A stretch of 50,392 nt of DNA from Chloroflexota bacterium. GTDB taxonomy: Bacteria; Chloroflexota; Chloroflexia; Chloroflexales; Chloroflexaceae. Location: assembly GCA_030550625.1 (NCBI GenBank), contig JAUQOZ010000022.1:1-50392 (forward strand), in the 5' to 3' direction. The notes beneath the pieces are model-generated. The model was given only the letters and a program-made list of their open reading frames with translations. It was not told the origin of the DNA and did not search any database. Shown here in pieces: positions 25,991 to 34,916 of this stretch; the stretch's first letter is position 1, and each line of letters starts with the position of its first letter. The position numbers were made by a program, and so were the translations under genes.

Positions 25991-28117
25991 CTACGACCGG
26001 TCGATCGTTTGCAGGTGTAGCAACAGGTCGGGGTAAATGAGATAGTGTCGTTGCAATGCTGGCGCGTCAATGATCCACACGATGCTGTCGGTCAGCGCCG
26101 TCACCGTCATCCGGTACGGTTCACCCCGCAATGCCGCACGCATCCCAAAGCAATCGCCGCTCCGCTCGCTGATGCCGGTCGTCGTACCGGTAAACGCTAA
26201 TCGCCCCGATACCAGTAAATAGCCAGTTGCGCCAAGCTCGCCCTGCCGGCAAAGGGTTGTCCCCGCCGGAACGGCACGCGGCACAAAATCGAGCGCCAAA
26301 TCAAGCAACGTCGCCCACGGCAACTGCGCCAACGCCGGTTGTTGCCACAACCATTCGGCGCGGGCAAACGCCTCATGCAACCCTAGCCGGCGCGCCACGC
26401 CGGCAAACAGATCAGGCGCAATATGCAGCAATTGCATCTCGCTGTGCGCGCGCATCGTGCTTGTGCGCGGTTCGCCGATCAAGGCCCCCCGCTCACCCAA
26501 GCTGTTGCCGCGTCCCAACAACCGCACCAGTTCGCCGCCAACCAAGATTTCGACGATCCCGTGATGGATCACATACGCGCTGCCATCTGAGTGATCGCCT
26601 TCGTAGGCGATGGTGTATCCTGCTGGATAGGTGAGCACCGCGCACTGCGCCGCCAGTTCCGCCCGTTCAGCCGCCGGCAAGCGGGCAAAGATCGGGCAAA
26701 TGGTGAGAGTCTCAAACCGCTGGCGTTGTTCGTCATCGGCCACGACTTCTCCTAACCCCACAACATGCCCGCTCACCGCCACTTCCACCCGGCCAGCCAA
26801 TTCATTGGCAACTTCCCAATCTTGGCGACTGGTATGGGCCAGCACCAACCGCCGGCTCTTGGCGCTCAGCTCACGCAAGAGTTGCGCTGTCGGCGTGGTG
26901 TGAATGGCGCCACCCCCCATATCATGCACCAGCACCTCTACCCCTTCGGCAAACTGGCGCAAAGCGGCCAGCCGCTCGGCGCTGAGCTGGCCGCTCTGAT
27001 GCAGATGTTCTAACCACGCCTCGTCGTAGCGCATATCACCCGAATAGCCGATCCCCCCCACCCGCACGGCAATGGTCGGGATCGAATGCACCGCGTATGT
27101 TGCTTCAAACCGGTAGCCATGCACGTCCAACGGTTGGCCGGGATCAAGCGGGTAGAAGTCGAATAATTCGGCCACTTCCGCCGGCGGCAGATCGAGCATT
27201 GCCCCAAGCACGCGCAACAACGAGCGATAGATCGGCTGCGCCGTCACTAACTGCACCCGCTTGCCGCCGGTGAGAATGAGTTCAGGCAACCCAGCAATGT
27301 GATCCTCGTGCAGGTGCGAGATGATGACCAAATCAAGTTGGCGTGGCGACAGGCCCAAATGCGCCAATCGCACATTGAGATAGGCCGCTGCGTCGAATAA
27401 TAACGGTTGGCCGGCCCCTAGATAGGCTAGAAAACAGGTAGTGATGCCGGTCGGGTCAAACCCGTCGCTCCCGCCAATAAACTGTAACGTGATCGTCTGC
27501 CGCACCAACGGTCGCGGCGGCGCTACCGCCAAAGGGTGAGCCACACTATTGATCACGGCGGGAACGCGCGCAATCTCGACGCCGTGCTCAAGGAAGCGAA
27601 AATCGCTCCCGTCATACTCGATTTGCACTGGCCCTACATCGCCGCCGCCCTCTGCCAACGCGACGATCGTCACCATATCATCAACCGTTGGCGCGCGCCC
27701 CAATGGCGGGTAGAACGCTACCGTCGCGCATTCTTGCTGCAACCATGCCCCCGGCCACTCGGCAAGCGCCGCCGGGCCGTTGATCGTTTCGCGCAGTAAG
27801 GTGTAGAGCCGTATTGCTTGCGCCGCTGTCACTGTGATGAGTGTGACTTTGCGCTGTTGCCCGAAAAAGTTGGCGTAGATCAGAAACTCGACACTGGCAT
27901 AGTTGATCCCGCGCCGCACAAATCCGCGCGAACTGGGTTCGCTCCCTGCCGGCGCATCTGGAGGCAAAACAACATACGCCGGCGGCGGCAAACCCTGCGC
28001 TAGCAGAAATTTCAAGCTTTCCGGCGGGCTGTTAACCAATATATTGCCGGCTGCTGTGGTCACAACATAGATGTCGTTGGGGAGACAATGCACCCGATCC
28101 GTCAGCAAAGGTTTCAT
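25991..28117 (-). CDS. Metallo-beta-lactamase-fold protein with two cyclic-nucleotide-binding domains
   Basis: 708 residues from the ATG at 28117, with AGGAG upstream; 10 further residues are open but not supported. An N-terminal region of about 200 residues has no recognised motif. Residues 215-465 form a metallo-beta-lactamase-fold hydrolase, with HLHEDH at 268-273, SGDMRYDEAW and a later LVLAHTSRQDW. This layout resembles RNase Z-like or phosphodiesterase-like members. Two Crp-type cyclic-nucleotide-binding folds follow: ICPIFARLPAAERAELAAQC with GHVV/LLGRGNSLGERGALIGEP, then a shorter one (GTTLCRQGELGATGYLLVSG). The second lacks a clear arginine-containing phosphate cassette. It is probably a hydrolase gated by a cyclic nucleotide; the substrate is unknown. 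It is single-cistron, divergent from yebC. Confidence 0.8.
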   Translation of the reverse strand: MKPLLTDRVHCLPNDIYVVTTAAGNILVNSPPESLKFLLAQGLPPPAYVVLPPDAPAGSEPSSRGFVRRGINYASVEFLIYANFFGQQRKVTLITVTAAQAIRLYTLLRETINGPAALAEWPGAWLQQECATVAFYPPLGRAPTVDDMVTIVALAEGGGDVGPVQIEYDGSDFRFLEHGVEIARVPAVINSVAHPLAVAPPRPLVRQTITLQFIGGSDGFDPTGITTCFLAYLGAGQPLLFDAAAYLNVRLAHLGLSPRQLDLVIISHLHEDHIAGLPELILTGGKRVQLVTAQPIYRSLLRVLGAMLDLPPAEVAELFDFYPLDPGQPLDVHGYRFEATYAVHSIPTIAVRVGGIGYSGDMRYDEAWLEHLHQSGQLSAERLAALRQFAEGVEVLVHDMGGGAIHTTPTAQLLRELSAKSRRLVLAHTSRQDWEVANELAGRVEVAVSGHVVGLGEVVADDEQRQRFETLTICPIFARLPAAERAELAAQCAVLTYPAGYTIAYEGDHSDGSAYVIHHGIVEILVGGELVRLLGRGNSLGERGALIGEPRTSTMRAHSEMQLLHIAPDLFAGVARRLGLHEAFARAEWLWQQPALAQLPWATLLDLALDFVPRAVPAGTTLCRQGELGATGYLLVSGRLAFTGTTTGISERSGDCFGMRAALRGEPYRMTVTALTDSIVWIIDAPALQRHYLIYPDLLLHLQTIDRS

Positions 28118-28211
28118 ACCATTCTCCTGCCGGCAGCCGTTTGCCATTCTGTCTACTTAAACGCCGCCGCCAGCCAAATTGATCCAACCGCGCAGTGTTA
28201 CTCAATGACCA

Positions 28212-28220
28212 TGCTATAAT
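28212..28220 (+). promoter_or_regulatory. Extended -10 promoter of yebC
   Basis: TGCTATAAT (TG-N-TATAAT, with TATAAT at 28215-28220) lies 42 bases before the yebC ATG. No good -35 is seen, which is common for extended -10 promoters. Confidence 0.5.
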
Positions 28221-28262
28221 TGGGTACAGTATAACCTTCTATGACTAAGGAGGCTAGGTACT

Positions 28263-29021
28263 ATGTCCGGCCATTCGAAATGGCATACCATTCGCCGTAC
28301 CAAAGGCGTGAATGATCAACGTCGCGGCCAGCTCTTTACTAAATTGGCCCGCGATATTACGATTGCCACCCGCGAAGGCGGCAGCGGCGATCCCGATATG
28401 AATTTCCGCTTGCGGCTGGCAGTGGAAAAGGCGCGCGCCAATAATATGCCGAACGAGAATATTCAGCGCGCGATTGACCGCGGCTTGGGCAAATCGAACG
28501 AAGCCGCCCTCGAAGAGATTTTCTACGAAGGGTATGGTCCCGGCGGCGTTGCCATTTTGATCGAAGCCGCGACCGATAACCGTAACCGCACCAACTCTGA
28601 GGTGCGCGCGACCTTCAACAAGAATGGCGGTAACCCCGGCGAGCCCGGTTCGGTGTCGTGGATGTTTGAGCAGAAGGGTTTGATTACTGTTGACCTCAGT
28701 GCGACCAAGCGCGATCCCGATGAGCTGCAATTGATCGCGATCGACGCTGGCGCTGATGATGTTGTGGTTGATGACGAGACGCTCGAAATTTACTGCGAGT
28801 GGACTCAACTCAACGCCATCCGGCAAGCATTGCTCGATCAAGGTGTGCCGATCAGCAACGCCGAGAAGATCATGCGCGCCAAGACGCTTATCCAACCCGA
28901 TGAGAAGGATGCACTGGCTGCGCTGCGCTTGATTGAGAAGCTCGAAGATCTCGACGATGTGCAGAAGGTCTATTCCAACCTCGATATTACCGCCGAGCTG
29001 GTGGCTCGCTTTGACTCATAA
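28263..29021 (+). CDS. yebC: YebC/TACO1-family regulator or translation factor
   Basis: 252 residues, full length, with AAGGAGG upstream of the ATG at 28263. The family start [15 protein letters not shown] is present, followed by [72 protein letters not shown] and [11 protein letters not shown]. YebC proteins were described as DNA-binding regulators. Some members act on ribosomes stalled at proline-rich sequences. It is followed 38 bases on by ruvC, the conserved yebC-ruvC neighbourhood of many bacteria. Confidence 0.96.
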   Translation: MSGHSKWHTIRRTKGVNDQRRGQLFTKLARDITIATREGGSGDPDMNFRLRLAVEKARANNMPNENIQRAIDRGLGKSNEAALEEIFYEGYGPGGVAILIEAATDNRNRTNSEVRATFNKNGGNPGEPGSVSWMFEQKGLITVDLSATKRDPDELQLIAIDAGADDVVVDDETLEIYCEWTQLNAIRQALLDQGVPISNAEKIMRAKTLIQPDEKDALAALRLIEKLEDLDDVQKVYSNLDITAELVARFDS

Positions 29022-29059
29022 CGCGCGGTCAGCAGCAGAGATCACAGACTAGGAGTATT

Positions 29060-29557
29060 GTGCGCGCGCTTGGGATTGATCCGGGTACCGCAACCATGGG
29101 GTGGGGCGTGGTCGAGATCACGGGTGGTCATCTGCGCCTGATCGAGACTGGCGCCCTCACCACCCCCGCAGGCATGCCTCAGCCCGAACGGTTGTTGCAG
29201 CTCTATGACGGGTTACGCGCTATTATCGAACGCCTCCGCCCCGATACCGCTGCGGTCGAAGAACTCTTCTTCGGCAAGAATGTCAATACGGCGCTAACCG
29301 TCGGCCAAGCGCGCGGAGTAGCGTTGCTGGCGCTCGCCCAAGCCGGTATTCCAGTGCATGAATATAAGCCGCTGGCGGTGAAGCAGGCCGTAGCCGGCTA
29401 TGGCGGCGCTGATAAGCGCCAAATGCAAGAGATGGTGCGCCTGACGCTTGGCCTGACCGCTGTGCCTCGCCCGGATGATGCCGCCGATGCGCTCGCGATC
29501 GCGATTTGTCACGCTTATACCGCGCCTAATCTGCAACGGTTCGGGTTATCGTCGTGA
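29060..29557 (+). CDS. ruvC: Crossover junction endodeoxyribonuclease RuvC
   Basis: 165 residues with a GTG start at 29060 behind TAGGAG. The RNase H-like fold of RuvC is clear: D7 in LGIDPGTATMGWG, the second acidic residue in AAVEELFFGKNVNTAL, and the C-terminal pair in PRPDDAADALAIAICHA. It resolves Holliday junctions as a dimer together with RuvAB. ruvA and ruvB are not in the window; instead an unrecognised gene follows. Confidence 0.96.
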   Translation: MRALGIDPGTATMGWGVVEITGGHLRLIETGALTTPAGMPQPERLLQLYDGLRAIIERLRPDTAAVEELFFGKNVNTALTVGQARGVALLALAQAGIPVHEYKPLAVKQAVAGYGGADKRQMQEMVRLTLGLTAVPRPDDAADALAIAICHAYTAPNLQRFGLSS

Positions 29558-29678
29558 GATGGCCGCCACCGGAGCGCAGCGTTTGCGTCGCGCCGATGCA
29601 CGCGATAATATGCACTAGAACATCACTTGTTCAAGGTCAACCTTCTGCGTCTCTTTATGGCTATTCCCAATCACCGCT

Positions 29679-30365
29679 ATGGCTTCTCGTCGCCGCCCCG
29701 GCGCTCCCGCCGATTTTGAAGAGATCCGTCCCAACCTCTTCCTCATCCACAACCCGGCGCTTGGCCCCGTCTTGCGCGGTGAAGGCGAGCGCGAGGGGTT
29801 TCATTTTCACCTCACCAGTTGGCGGCGCGCCGGTCTGCTTGGCCGGCTTGCTAGCCGTGGCTTCGTCACCCTGACCATCCCCGACCGGATCGCCGCCCTC
29901 CCCGCGCCGCCATCAACGCAACTCGGCCCGCTACGCCATCTTACCATCAGCGCCAAGCAGCAATTCAGCGTGCTCGATCTGGCCGCACCCAACGGTTGGC
30001 GCAACCTACCGGCCAGTCCTGATGGTGCGCTCGAACTGCCAGAAGGCCAGATTGTGCGCCGGCGTCACGGGCGTGGGCCGGCTGATTATCTGCGCATCAC
30101 GGCCACCGGCTGGCAGGCGCTGCCCGCTGACGAAGCCATCTTGGCTGCTTATGGCCAATTGCCCGCTTCGCCAACACTGCGCCTTGCCCCCACCGCTGAA
30201 GGCTGGATACTGCCTGACATCCCGCTGCCAGAGGCGTACCGCAAAGTGCTCGGCATGATCGCGCAATCTCACCCCGCTGGCTGGCTGCTGGCCGGCGAGC
30301 TGGCGCGTGAGTGGGGTGAAATGGTAGTAGCCAAATTAGGGGTGAAGGTAAGGGCGGTTCAATGA
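29679..30365 (+). CDS. Hypothetical protein
   Basis: 228 residues, beginning at the ATG at 29679 (MASRRRPGAPADFEEIRPNL). It is rich in arginine, proline and leucine, without signal peptide, membrane segment or known motif. Segments such as NLFLIHNPALGPVLRGEGER and the ADYLRITATGWQALPADEAI stretch suggest a beta-rich soluble fold. The last codons and the TGA stop are inside a 10-bp hairpin (30352-30372). An upstream in-frame extension is not supported by a ribosome binding site. No function can be assigned. Confidence 0.55.
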   Translation: MASRRRPGAPADFEEIRPNLFLIHNPALGPVLRGEGEREGFHFHLTSWRRAGLLGRLASRGFVTLTIPDRIAALPAPPSTQLGPLRHLTISAKQQFSVLDLAAPNGWRNLPASPDGALELPEGQIVRRRHGRGPADYLRITATGWQALPADEAILAAYGQLPASPTLRLAPTAEGWILPDIPLPEAYRKVLGMIAQSHPAGWLLAGELAREWGEMVVAKLGVKVRAVQ

Positions 30366-30372
30366 ACCGCCC
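30352..30372. terminator. Hairpin spanning the stop codon of the hypothetical gene
   Basis: GGGCGGTTCA (30352-30361) is followed after one base by its reverse complement (30363-30372), so the TGA at 30363-30365 lies in the stem. A related half (ATGAACCGCCCCTA) recurs at 30409-30422, and a GCGGTT..AACCGC palindrome at 25599-25612. Convergent genes meet here, so it may end both transcripts. Confidence 0.5.
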
Positions 30373-30428
30373 CTAAAACAGCGAGTGACATCGTGCCGGA
30401 GCGGTGCTATGAACCGCCCCTAGCGCAT

Positions 30429-31757
30429 TTACGGCGCGACAAACCGGCCCTGCCACGTCTTGATCTGCGCAATCGTGTCTTGTGCGCGCAAATATGACAG
30501 CCGCGGACTCCAATCAGGGTTGAGAATCGCAAACGCCGCCTGCTCGTGGTTCGGATTGCCCTGCTCGCCCCAGAGCACGGCAAAGTTGATGTTCCAGAGG
30601 AACATATTACCTACAAACGGGTAATTGTCGTAGACGCGCAGCATCGCTGCCCGGATATACTCCGCCTGCTGCTCAGGCGTCACGTAGTTACCGAACTCAT
30701 AGCCCGGCGTGTTATTTGCCGTCGCCCAGCCGTACTCGGTAATCCAAATCTCCTTATCACCCATCCCGTACTGTTCCATCCACTTGCGCACATTCTCGAC
30801 GTGGCGGAAATAGTGCGTCTCGTGGTCATTCCAACAGCGATCGGGCGCCGGCTGGCAACCGGGAATATAACTCGGATTATCAGGCCAGAGTGTGTCGGGC
30901 GGATTCGCCGCGCCACCCGGATGCACCGCCTGCACGTCGAAGTAGTTGCGCACTTCACCGTTGTTATAGGTGTACATCAGGCGGTAAAACTCTTGATCCG
31001 AAAGCGCAATCGCCGGATTCGTTACGCCGCTCGACGACGACGCAGCCGCAAGCACGATCGCATCCGGCTTCAGCGACTTAATCCGGGTGTACGCCGCCTT
31101 CAGAATCTCAACATAGTGCCCCACATCCTCCGGCACGATTTCGCCGCCGTTTTCAACCGCCAGATTCGGCTCGTTCCAAATTTCATACGCCTGAATCTTA
31201 TCACCGTAGCGGCGCACCATCTGCTCAAGGAAATTGGCCAGCGTCTCAGGGTCGTCGGGTAAGCCATTAGTTGCATTGTAGGCGGTCGGCGACCGCACCA
31301 CATTCACCAACAACTTAATCCCAAACCGGTTAGCGGCGTCCACAATCCGATCCAACTCATCCCAGCCATAGATGCCCTTGACCGGATCCTCGATATCCAT
31401 CCAGACCACTTGCTGGCGGAACCAGTCGAAACCGGCGTTTTTCGTCAATTGCAACACCCGATCGCGATCGGTGTAATAGAGGTGGCCGACGATGCCAAAC
31501 TCAAGATAATCAGGATTGACCGGTACTGGCGTCGGTTCCGCTGGGGTCGCCGTCGATTCGACCGGCGCTGCGGTCGGCGCCGCCGTGGGCACAGCGGTCG
31601 GCGCCGTCGCGGTATCAGGCGTCGCCACAACCGCCGCCGTCGGCACATTACTCACTGGCGGGTTGGCCGGTTGTCCGCCACATGCTGCCAATAAGGCCGC
31701 CAAGAGCATCAAAATCAATACCAGCGCCGGCCAGCGCCGGGAATGAAACCGTTTCAT
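30429..31757 (-). CDS. Secreted lipoprotein, clan GH-A glycoside hydrolase-like
   Basis: 442 residues. A lipoprotein signal (MKRFHSRRWPALVLILMLLA, then lipobox LLAAC at about 22-26) is followed by an Ala/Pro/Thr linker to about residue 80. The catalytic domain is a TIM barrel of the GH5/GH39 type: FDWFRQQVVWMDIEDPVKG, LVNVVRSPTAYNATNG, the acid/base glutamate in QAYEIWNEPNLAVENGG, and the probable nucleophile in DKEIWITEYGWATANN. It is probably a beta-glycosidase acting outside the cell on polysaccharide; the substrate is not evident. It is the second gene of a pair with its longer paralogue, starting 67 bases after that gene's stop. GAGG precedes its ATG. Confidence 0.8.
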   Translation of the reverse strand: MKRFHSRRWPALVLILMLLAALLAACGGQPANPPVSNVPTAAVVATPDTATAPTAVPTAAPTAAPVESTATPAEPTPVPVNPDYLEFGIVGHLYYTDRDRVLQLTKNAGFDWFRQQVVWMDIEDPVKGIYGWDELDRIVDAANRFGIKLLVNVVRSPTAYNATNGLPDDPETLANFLEQMVRRYGDKIQAYEIWNEPNLAVENGGEIVPEDVGHYVEILKAAYTRIKSLKPDAIVLAAASSSSGVTNPAIALSDQEFYRLMYTYNNGEVRNYFDVQAVHPGGAANPPDTLWPDNPSYIPGCQPAPDRCWNDHETHYFRHVENVRKWMEQYGMGDKEIWITEYGWATANNTPGYEFGNYVTPEQQAEYIRAAMLRVYDNYPFVGNMFLWNINFAVLWGEQGNPNHEQAAFAILNPDWSPRLSYLRAQDTIAQIKTWQGRFVAP

Positions 31758-31799
31758 ACGTACCTCGACATATCATGTTGTGGTCAAAGACCTACGATG

Positions 31800-31821
31800 G
31801 GGGTAAGACACGTCTTGCCCC
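31800..31821 (-). terminator. Hairpin after the first glycosidase gene
   Basis: Arms GGGGTAAGAC (31800-31809) and GTCTTGCCCC (31812-31821) pair over 10 positions with one G-T wobble or mismatch, three bases beyond the stop of the 600-residue gene. There is no T-run, so it is probably an mRNA-protecting or attenuating hairpin between the paralogues. Confidence 0.45.
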
Positions 31822-31823
31822 TA

Positions 31824-33626
31824 TTAATCCTTCGGCATCGCCTGAATGGCAAACCAAGCTGGACGCGGGCTCCAATCGCCATTGATCACGCCAAACGAGG
31901 CTTGTTCGTGCAACTCATTACCTTGCGCCCGCCACGGCACAGCAAAGTTCAAGTTCCAGAGAAACATCGCCCCCACCCACGGCGCATACTCACGGCGACC
32001 GATCTGGAAGGCGCGCACGATCCACTCAGCCTGTTGTTCAAATGAGATCGAGTTGCCGTACTCGTAACCCGGCGTATTATTGCGCGTCGCCCACCCAAAC
32101 TCGGTAATCCAGATCTGCTTGTCGGCCAGACCGTTCTGCACCAATACATTGCGAATGTCTTCAATCCGGCGGAAGTAGAATTCGCGGCTGGTGCGCCATT
32201 GTGGACCGGGGCCGGGCCGGTCAGGCCAGAGTGTGTCAGGCGGATTGTAGTGGCCGCCCGGATGCACGCCAATTGCGTCAACATTGGCGCGGAACTTGGG
32301 GTTTGACGCCATCGAGCGCATATACGACGTATCGCTCAACGCGATATTGGGATTGTTGGTCTCGGTGCTAGTTGGCGCGCCGCTGACCACAATCGCCATG
32401 GGGTCATTGGCCTTGATCGCCTTGTAAGCGACTTCAAGCAGATCAACGTAGTAGCTCGCATCAGCCACCCGCCCGCCAACACCACCATCGCGAGCGCAAT
32501 CGCCACCGTTTTCACAAGCGCGGTTCTGTTCATTCCAGATCTGATAGGCTTGCACCCGCCCCTTGTAGCGTTTCGCCATCTCGCCCATAAAATAGGCGAA
32601 ATCCTTGAAGTTTTCGCGCCGCGGCATACCGTTGCTGCCATTGGCTGTCGCCCAACTAGGGGCTGCAACCACGCTGATCAACAGATTCACGCCTTGGCGG
32701 TTGGCATCAGCCACAATGTCATCCAGCTCGGCCCAGTAGATCGCCCCCGAACGATCGTGCAAATCCATCCAGCGCACCTGCTGGCGGATCCAGTAGATAC
32801 CAGCATCGCGGCTCATCTGCAACACGCGGTTGCGATCTTGCCACGCCGTGCCCTGCCCGTAGAGATGCGCATTGAAGCCATAGATAAACGGGCGCGGCAA
32901 CGACTGGTCAGGTGGGCGATAGTTAAACGCCGGATTGTTACGATGACGTAAATCGCGATATTCATTCCCCAACAAGCCGAGCAGAATGCGATAGCGCGGG
33001 TCGGGCTCATCGGGGTGCCACTCCATGCGTTGGCGCTCGAAATACTGCACCCAGTAAACCTCGCCAGTCGCCTGATTGCGCTCTTGGAATTGCTCGGAGA
33101 GCGGATAGCCAAACACCTCAAGGCCGCCATTGTTGAGCCAGAAGGTACGGAATGGGGCCGGACTATCGCGCAACGTATGGCCGGTCTGCGCAAACCATGT
33201 GCCGTCACCCGGATCGGGTACACGCTGGAAGGGCGGTTCATTCTCGCGCCCTTGTACTAACCGGCTGCCCAACAACCGGCCCAAAATGTAGTAGCGATTA
33301 TTCTGGATGCCGAAGTTTTCGGGGTGTTCTTCGAGGATGGCACGCTCGAAATACTGAACGCGATAAAACTTGCCCGGCTCGGTAAAGCTCTCTTCGATAA
33401 ACGGCTCTGAGATCGGGTAGCCGAGTACAAAGAGCGCATTAGGCGTATTCTTCCACGCCTCTAGAAACCAATTGACCGCGCTATGCCCGGTTTCGGGAAA
33501 ATAGCGGGCCTGATACGGCGGATAGGTATCGGGCACACCGCCCTGCGCTGCACCGGGCTGAGGCCATGCCAGCAATGAAACCGCCAATACCAACAACCCC
33601 AGCGCAGCAAAGATCCGTCGTGTCAT
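31824..33626 (-). CDS. Exported clan GH-A glycoside hydrolase-like protein with N-terminal repeats
   Basis: 600 residues with a cleavable signal (MTRRIFAALGLLVLAVSLLA..PGAAQG). Residues 35-230 hold two copies of a 75-90 residue unit. Each runs from an ETGH/QTGH motif through a FGYPLSEQF-type motif and VQYFERxxxExHPE to LGRLLG/LGLLG. The GH-A barrel follows (about 245-590), with the acid/base glutamate in QAYQIWNEQNRACENGG and the nucleophile candidate in DKQIWITEFGWATRNN. Its barrel is clearly paralogous to the following lipoprotein (shared VRWMDL / ITEYGWAT and PGYEYGN blocks). It probably binds and cleaves an extracellular or sheath polysaccharide. It is first in a two-gene operon, with a strong promoter at 33796-33825 and GGGAG before the ATG. 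Confidence 0.8.
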   Translation of the reverse strand: MTRRIFAALGLLVLAVSLLAWPQPGAAQGGVPDTYPPYQARYFPETGHSAVNWFLEAWKNTPNALFVLGYPISEPFIEESFTEPGKFYRVQYFERAILEEHPENFGIQNNRYYILGRLLGSRLVQGRENEPPFQRVPDPGDGTWFAQTGHTLRDSPAPFRTFWLNNGGLEVFGYPLSEQFQERNQATGEVYWVQYFERQRMEWHPDEPDPRYRILLGLLGNEYRDLRHRNNPAFNYRPPDQSLPRPFIYGFNAHLYGQGTAWQDRNRVLQMSRDAGIYWIRQQVRWMDLHDRSGAIYWAELDDIVADANRQGVNLLISVVAAPSWATANGSNGMPRRENFKDFAYFMGEMAKRYKGRVQAYQIWNEQNRACENGGDCARDGGVGGRVADASYYVDLLEVAYKAIKANDPMAIVVSGAPTSTETNNPNIALSDTSYMRSMASNPKFRANVDAIGVHPGGHYNPPDTLWPDRPGPGPQWRTSREFYFRRIEDIRNVLVQNGLADKQIWITEFGWATRNNTPGYEYGNSISFEQQAEWIVRAFQIGRREYAPWVGAMFLWNLNFAVPWRAQGNELHEQASFGVINGDWSPRPAWFAIQAMPKD

Positions 33627-33995
33627 GCAGTATCTCCCTTACTTCATCACTCCGCGCCATTGCGGCATGATCGCGATGATCAGCCTGCTTCGTCTATGGT
33701 AGCTAATCTCCACCGAAACCGAACTGATCCTTCCCTGATACGTGACTGGCAAATCACATACAAGCTGAGACGATCTTCGGTGAAGAGCCACGGCGATTAT
33801 ACCCGCCTGTCTGATTCAACGTCAAGCGCATAGCAGCGGTTCCCGGCGCCTGCACAGCATGCTAAGTAATACCTCTAGCCCTTTCCAATCGCACAAGCGC
33901 AAATCCCCCAATGCAACAAAACCCCCGCCCCAAACGTACAATGGGCAACACGTACCAGCCGCCACGCTCAGCATCCCCAGCGAAATGGAGATCGT
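33627..33995. promoter_or_regulatory. Intergenic region with sigma-70-type promoter for the glycosidase pair
   Basis: A 369-base gap between divergent genes. On the minus strand, TTGACG (33825-33820) and TATAAT (33801-33796) are separated by 18 bases, giving a leader of about 160 bases to the ATG at 33626. A small TGATC..GATCA symmetry lies in this leader (33669-33683). Towards the M23 gene only a weak TACAAT (33937-33942) and the GGAG (33985-33988) are seen. No other gene or RNA is apparent. Confidence 0.65.
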
Positions 33996-34907
33996 ATGAG
34001 CAACTCATTACAGACGCTCAGAATCATCGCTGCGTATTTCATCTCAGCCACGATTTGGAGCCTTTTCAACATCCATGGTTTCGCGCTTACTCTCCGGCAA
34101 GCTAGCGGGCAAGTGGCGGCACAATGGCGTGGTCTCCGGCGCGGCGTTGCATATCATGAGACCTTTGCCGTGCAATTACCGTTTCACGGGCGCTGGAAGG
34201 TGTTCAACGGCGGAGTCACTCCCCAGACATCTCATTCTTGGGGCCTTATTAGCCAGCGGTATGCGTATGATTTTGTGATTATCGATGAAGCGACCGGGTT
34301 GACCTATCGCGGCGATCCACGCCAACCGGCCAACTACCTCGCGTTCGGGCAGCCAGTGCTGGCCGCCGCCGATGGCATCGTCGTCGCCGTGCGCAACGAC
34401 ATTCGCGACGATCCCCGCGCTGGTACGGGCTGGATCGATGTCACCACGCCAGATTTGCGCGGGAATTACGTCATCATCAAGCATCACGAGCACGCCTACA
34501 CCCTCTATGCCCACTTGCAGCAGGGCAGTGTCTGCGTAACCACTGGCGAGACGGTGCGCGCCGGCCAGCCGATCGGCGCCTGCGGCAACTCTGGTCATTC
34601 CAGCGAACCGCACCTGCACTTTCAATTGCAAGATCGAGCCGACTTCTTTACCGCCATCGGGCTGCCGATCGCCTTTCGCCATGTGCTGCGCAGTGACCGC
34701 AACGGCACAGCTTGCCTTGCCCACGGCTTCATCCAGCGTGATCAGACTGTGGAGCCTGCTCAAGCAGACTGCCCCGTACAGACCGTCGAAACAGTCGCCG
34801 TCGCCAAACCGACGGTTGGTGAATTCATTGGGGGAATGGTGATCTTCGGGTTAGTCATACTCGGCCTCTTCGCGATCATCGCACGCATCATTGAGGCCGT
34901 GATCTGA
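33996..34907 (+). CDS. Membrane-anchored M23-family peptidase (LytM-like)
   Basis: 303 residues. An N-terminal hydrophobic segment (about 8-32) and a C-terminal one (about 278-300) flank an extracytoplasmic M23 domain. Zinc-ligand motifs are a histidine in TSHSWGLI, the aspartate of SQRYAYDFVI, and HLHFQL, with the catalytic HHEHAYTLYAHLQQGS before it. GNYVIIKH and GQPIGACGNSGHSSEPH are the classical surrounding strands. It would cut peptide crosslinks in peptidoglycan, or act as a scaffold if inactive. The two-ended membrane anchoring is less common than a single signal anchor. The start has GGAG seven bases upstream. It is alone between the divergent glycosidase operon and the convergent HD-GYP gene. 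Confidence 0.85.
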   Translation: MSNSLQTLRIIAAYFISATIWSLFNIHGFALTLRQASGQVAAQWRGLRRGVAYHETFAVQLPFHGRWKVFNGGVTPQTSHSWGLISQRYAYDFVIIDEATGLTYRGDPRQPANYLAFGQPVLAAADGIVVAVRNDIRDDPRAGTGWIDVTTPDLRGNYVIIKHHEHAYTLYAHLQQGSVCVTTGETVRAGQPIGACGNSGHSSEPHLHFQLQDRADFFTAIGLPIAFRHVLRSDRNGTACLAHGFIQRDQTVEPAQADCPVQTVETVAVAKPTVGEFIGGMVIFGLVILGLFAIIARIIEAVI

Positions 34908-34916
34908 CAGCGCCGT

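Noticed and set aside
30546-31262. 238-codon plus-strand open frame opposite the glycosidase lipoprotein
   Set aside because: The minus-strand gene has both catalytic glutamate motifs and a signal peptide; this frame has no motif or ribosome binding site.
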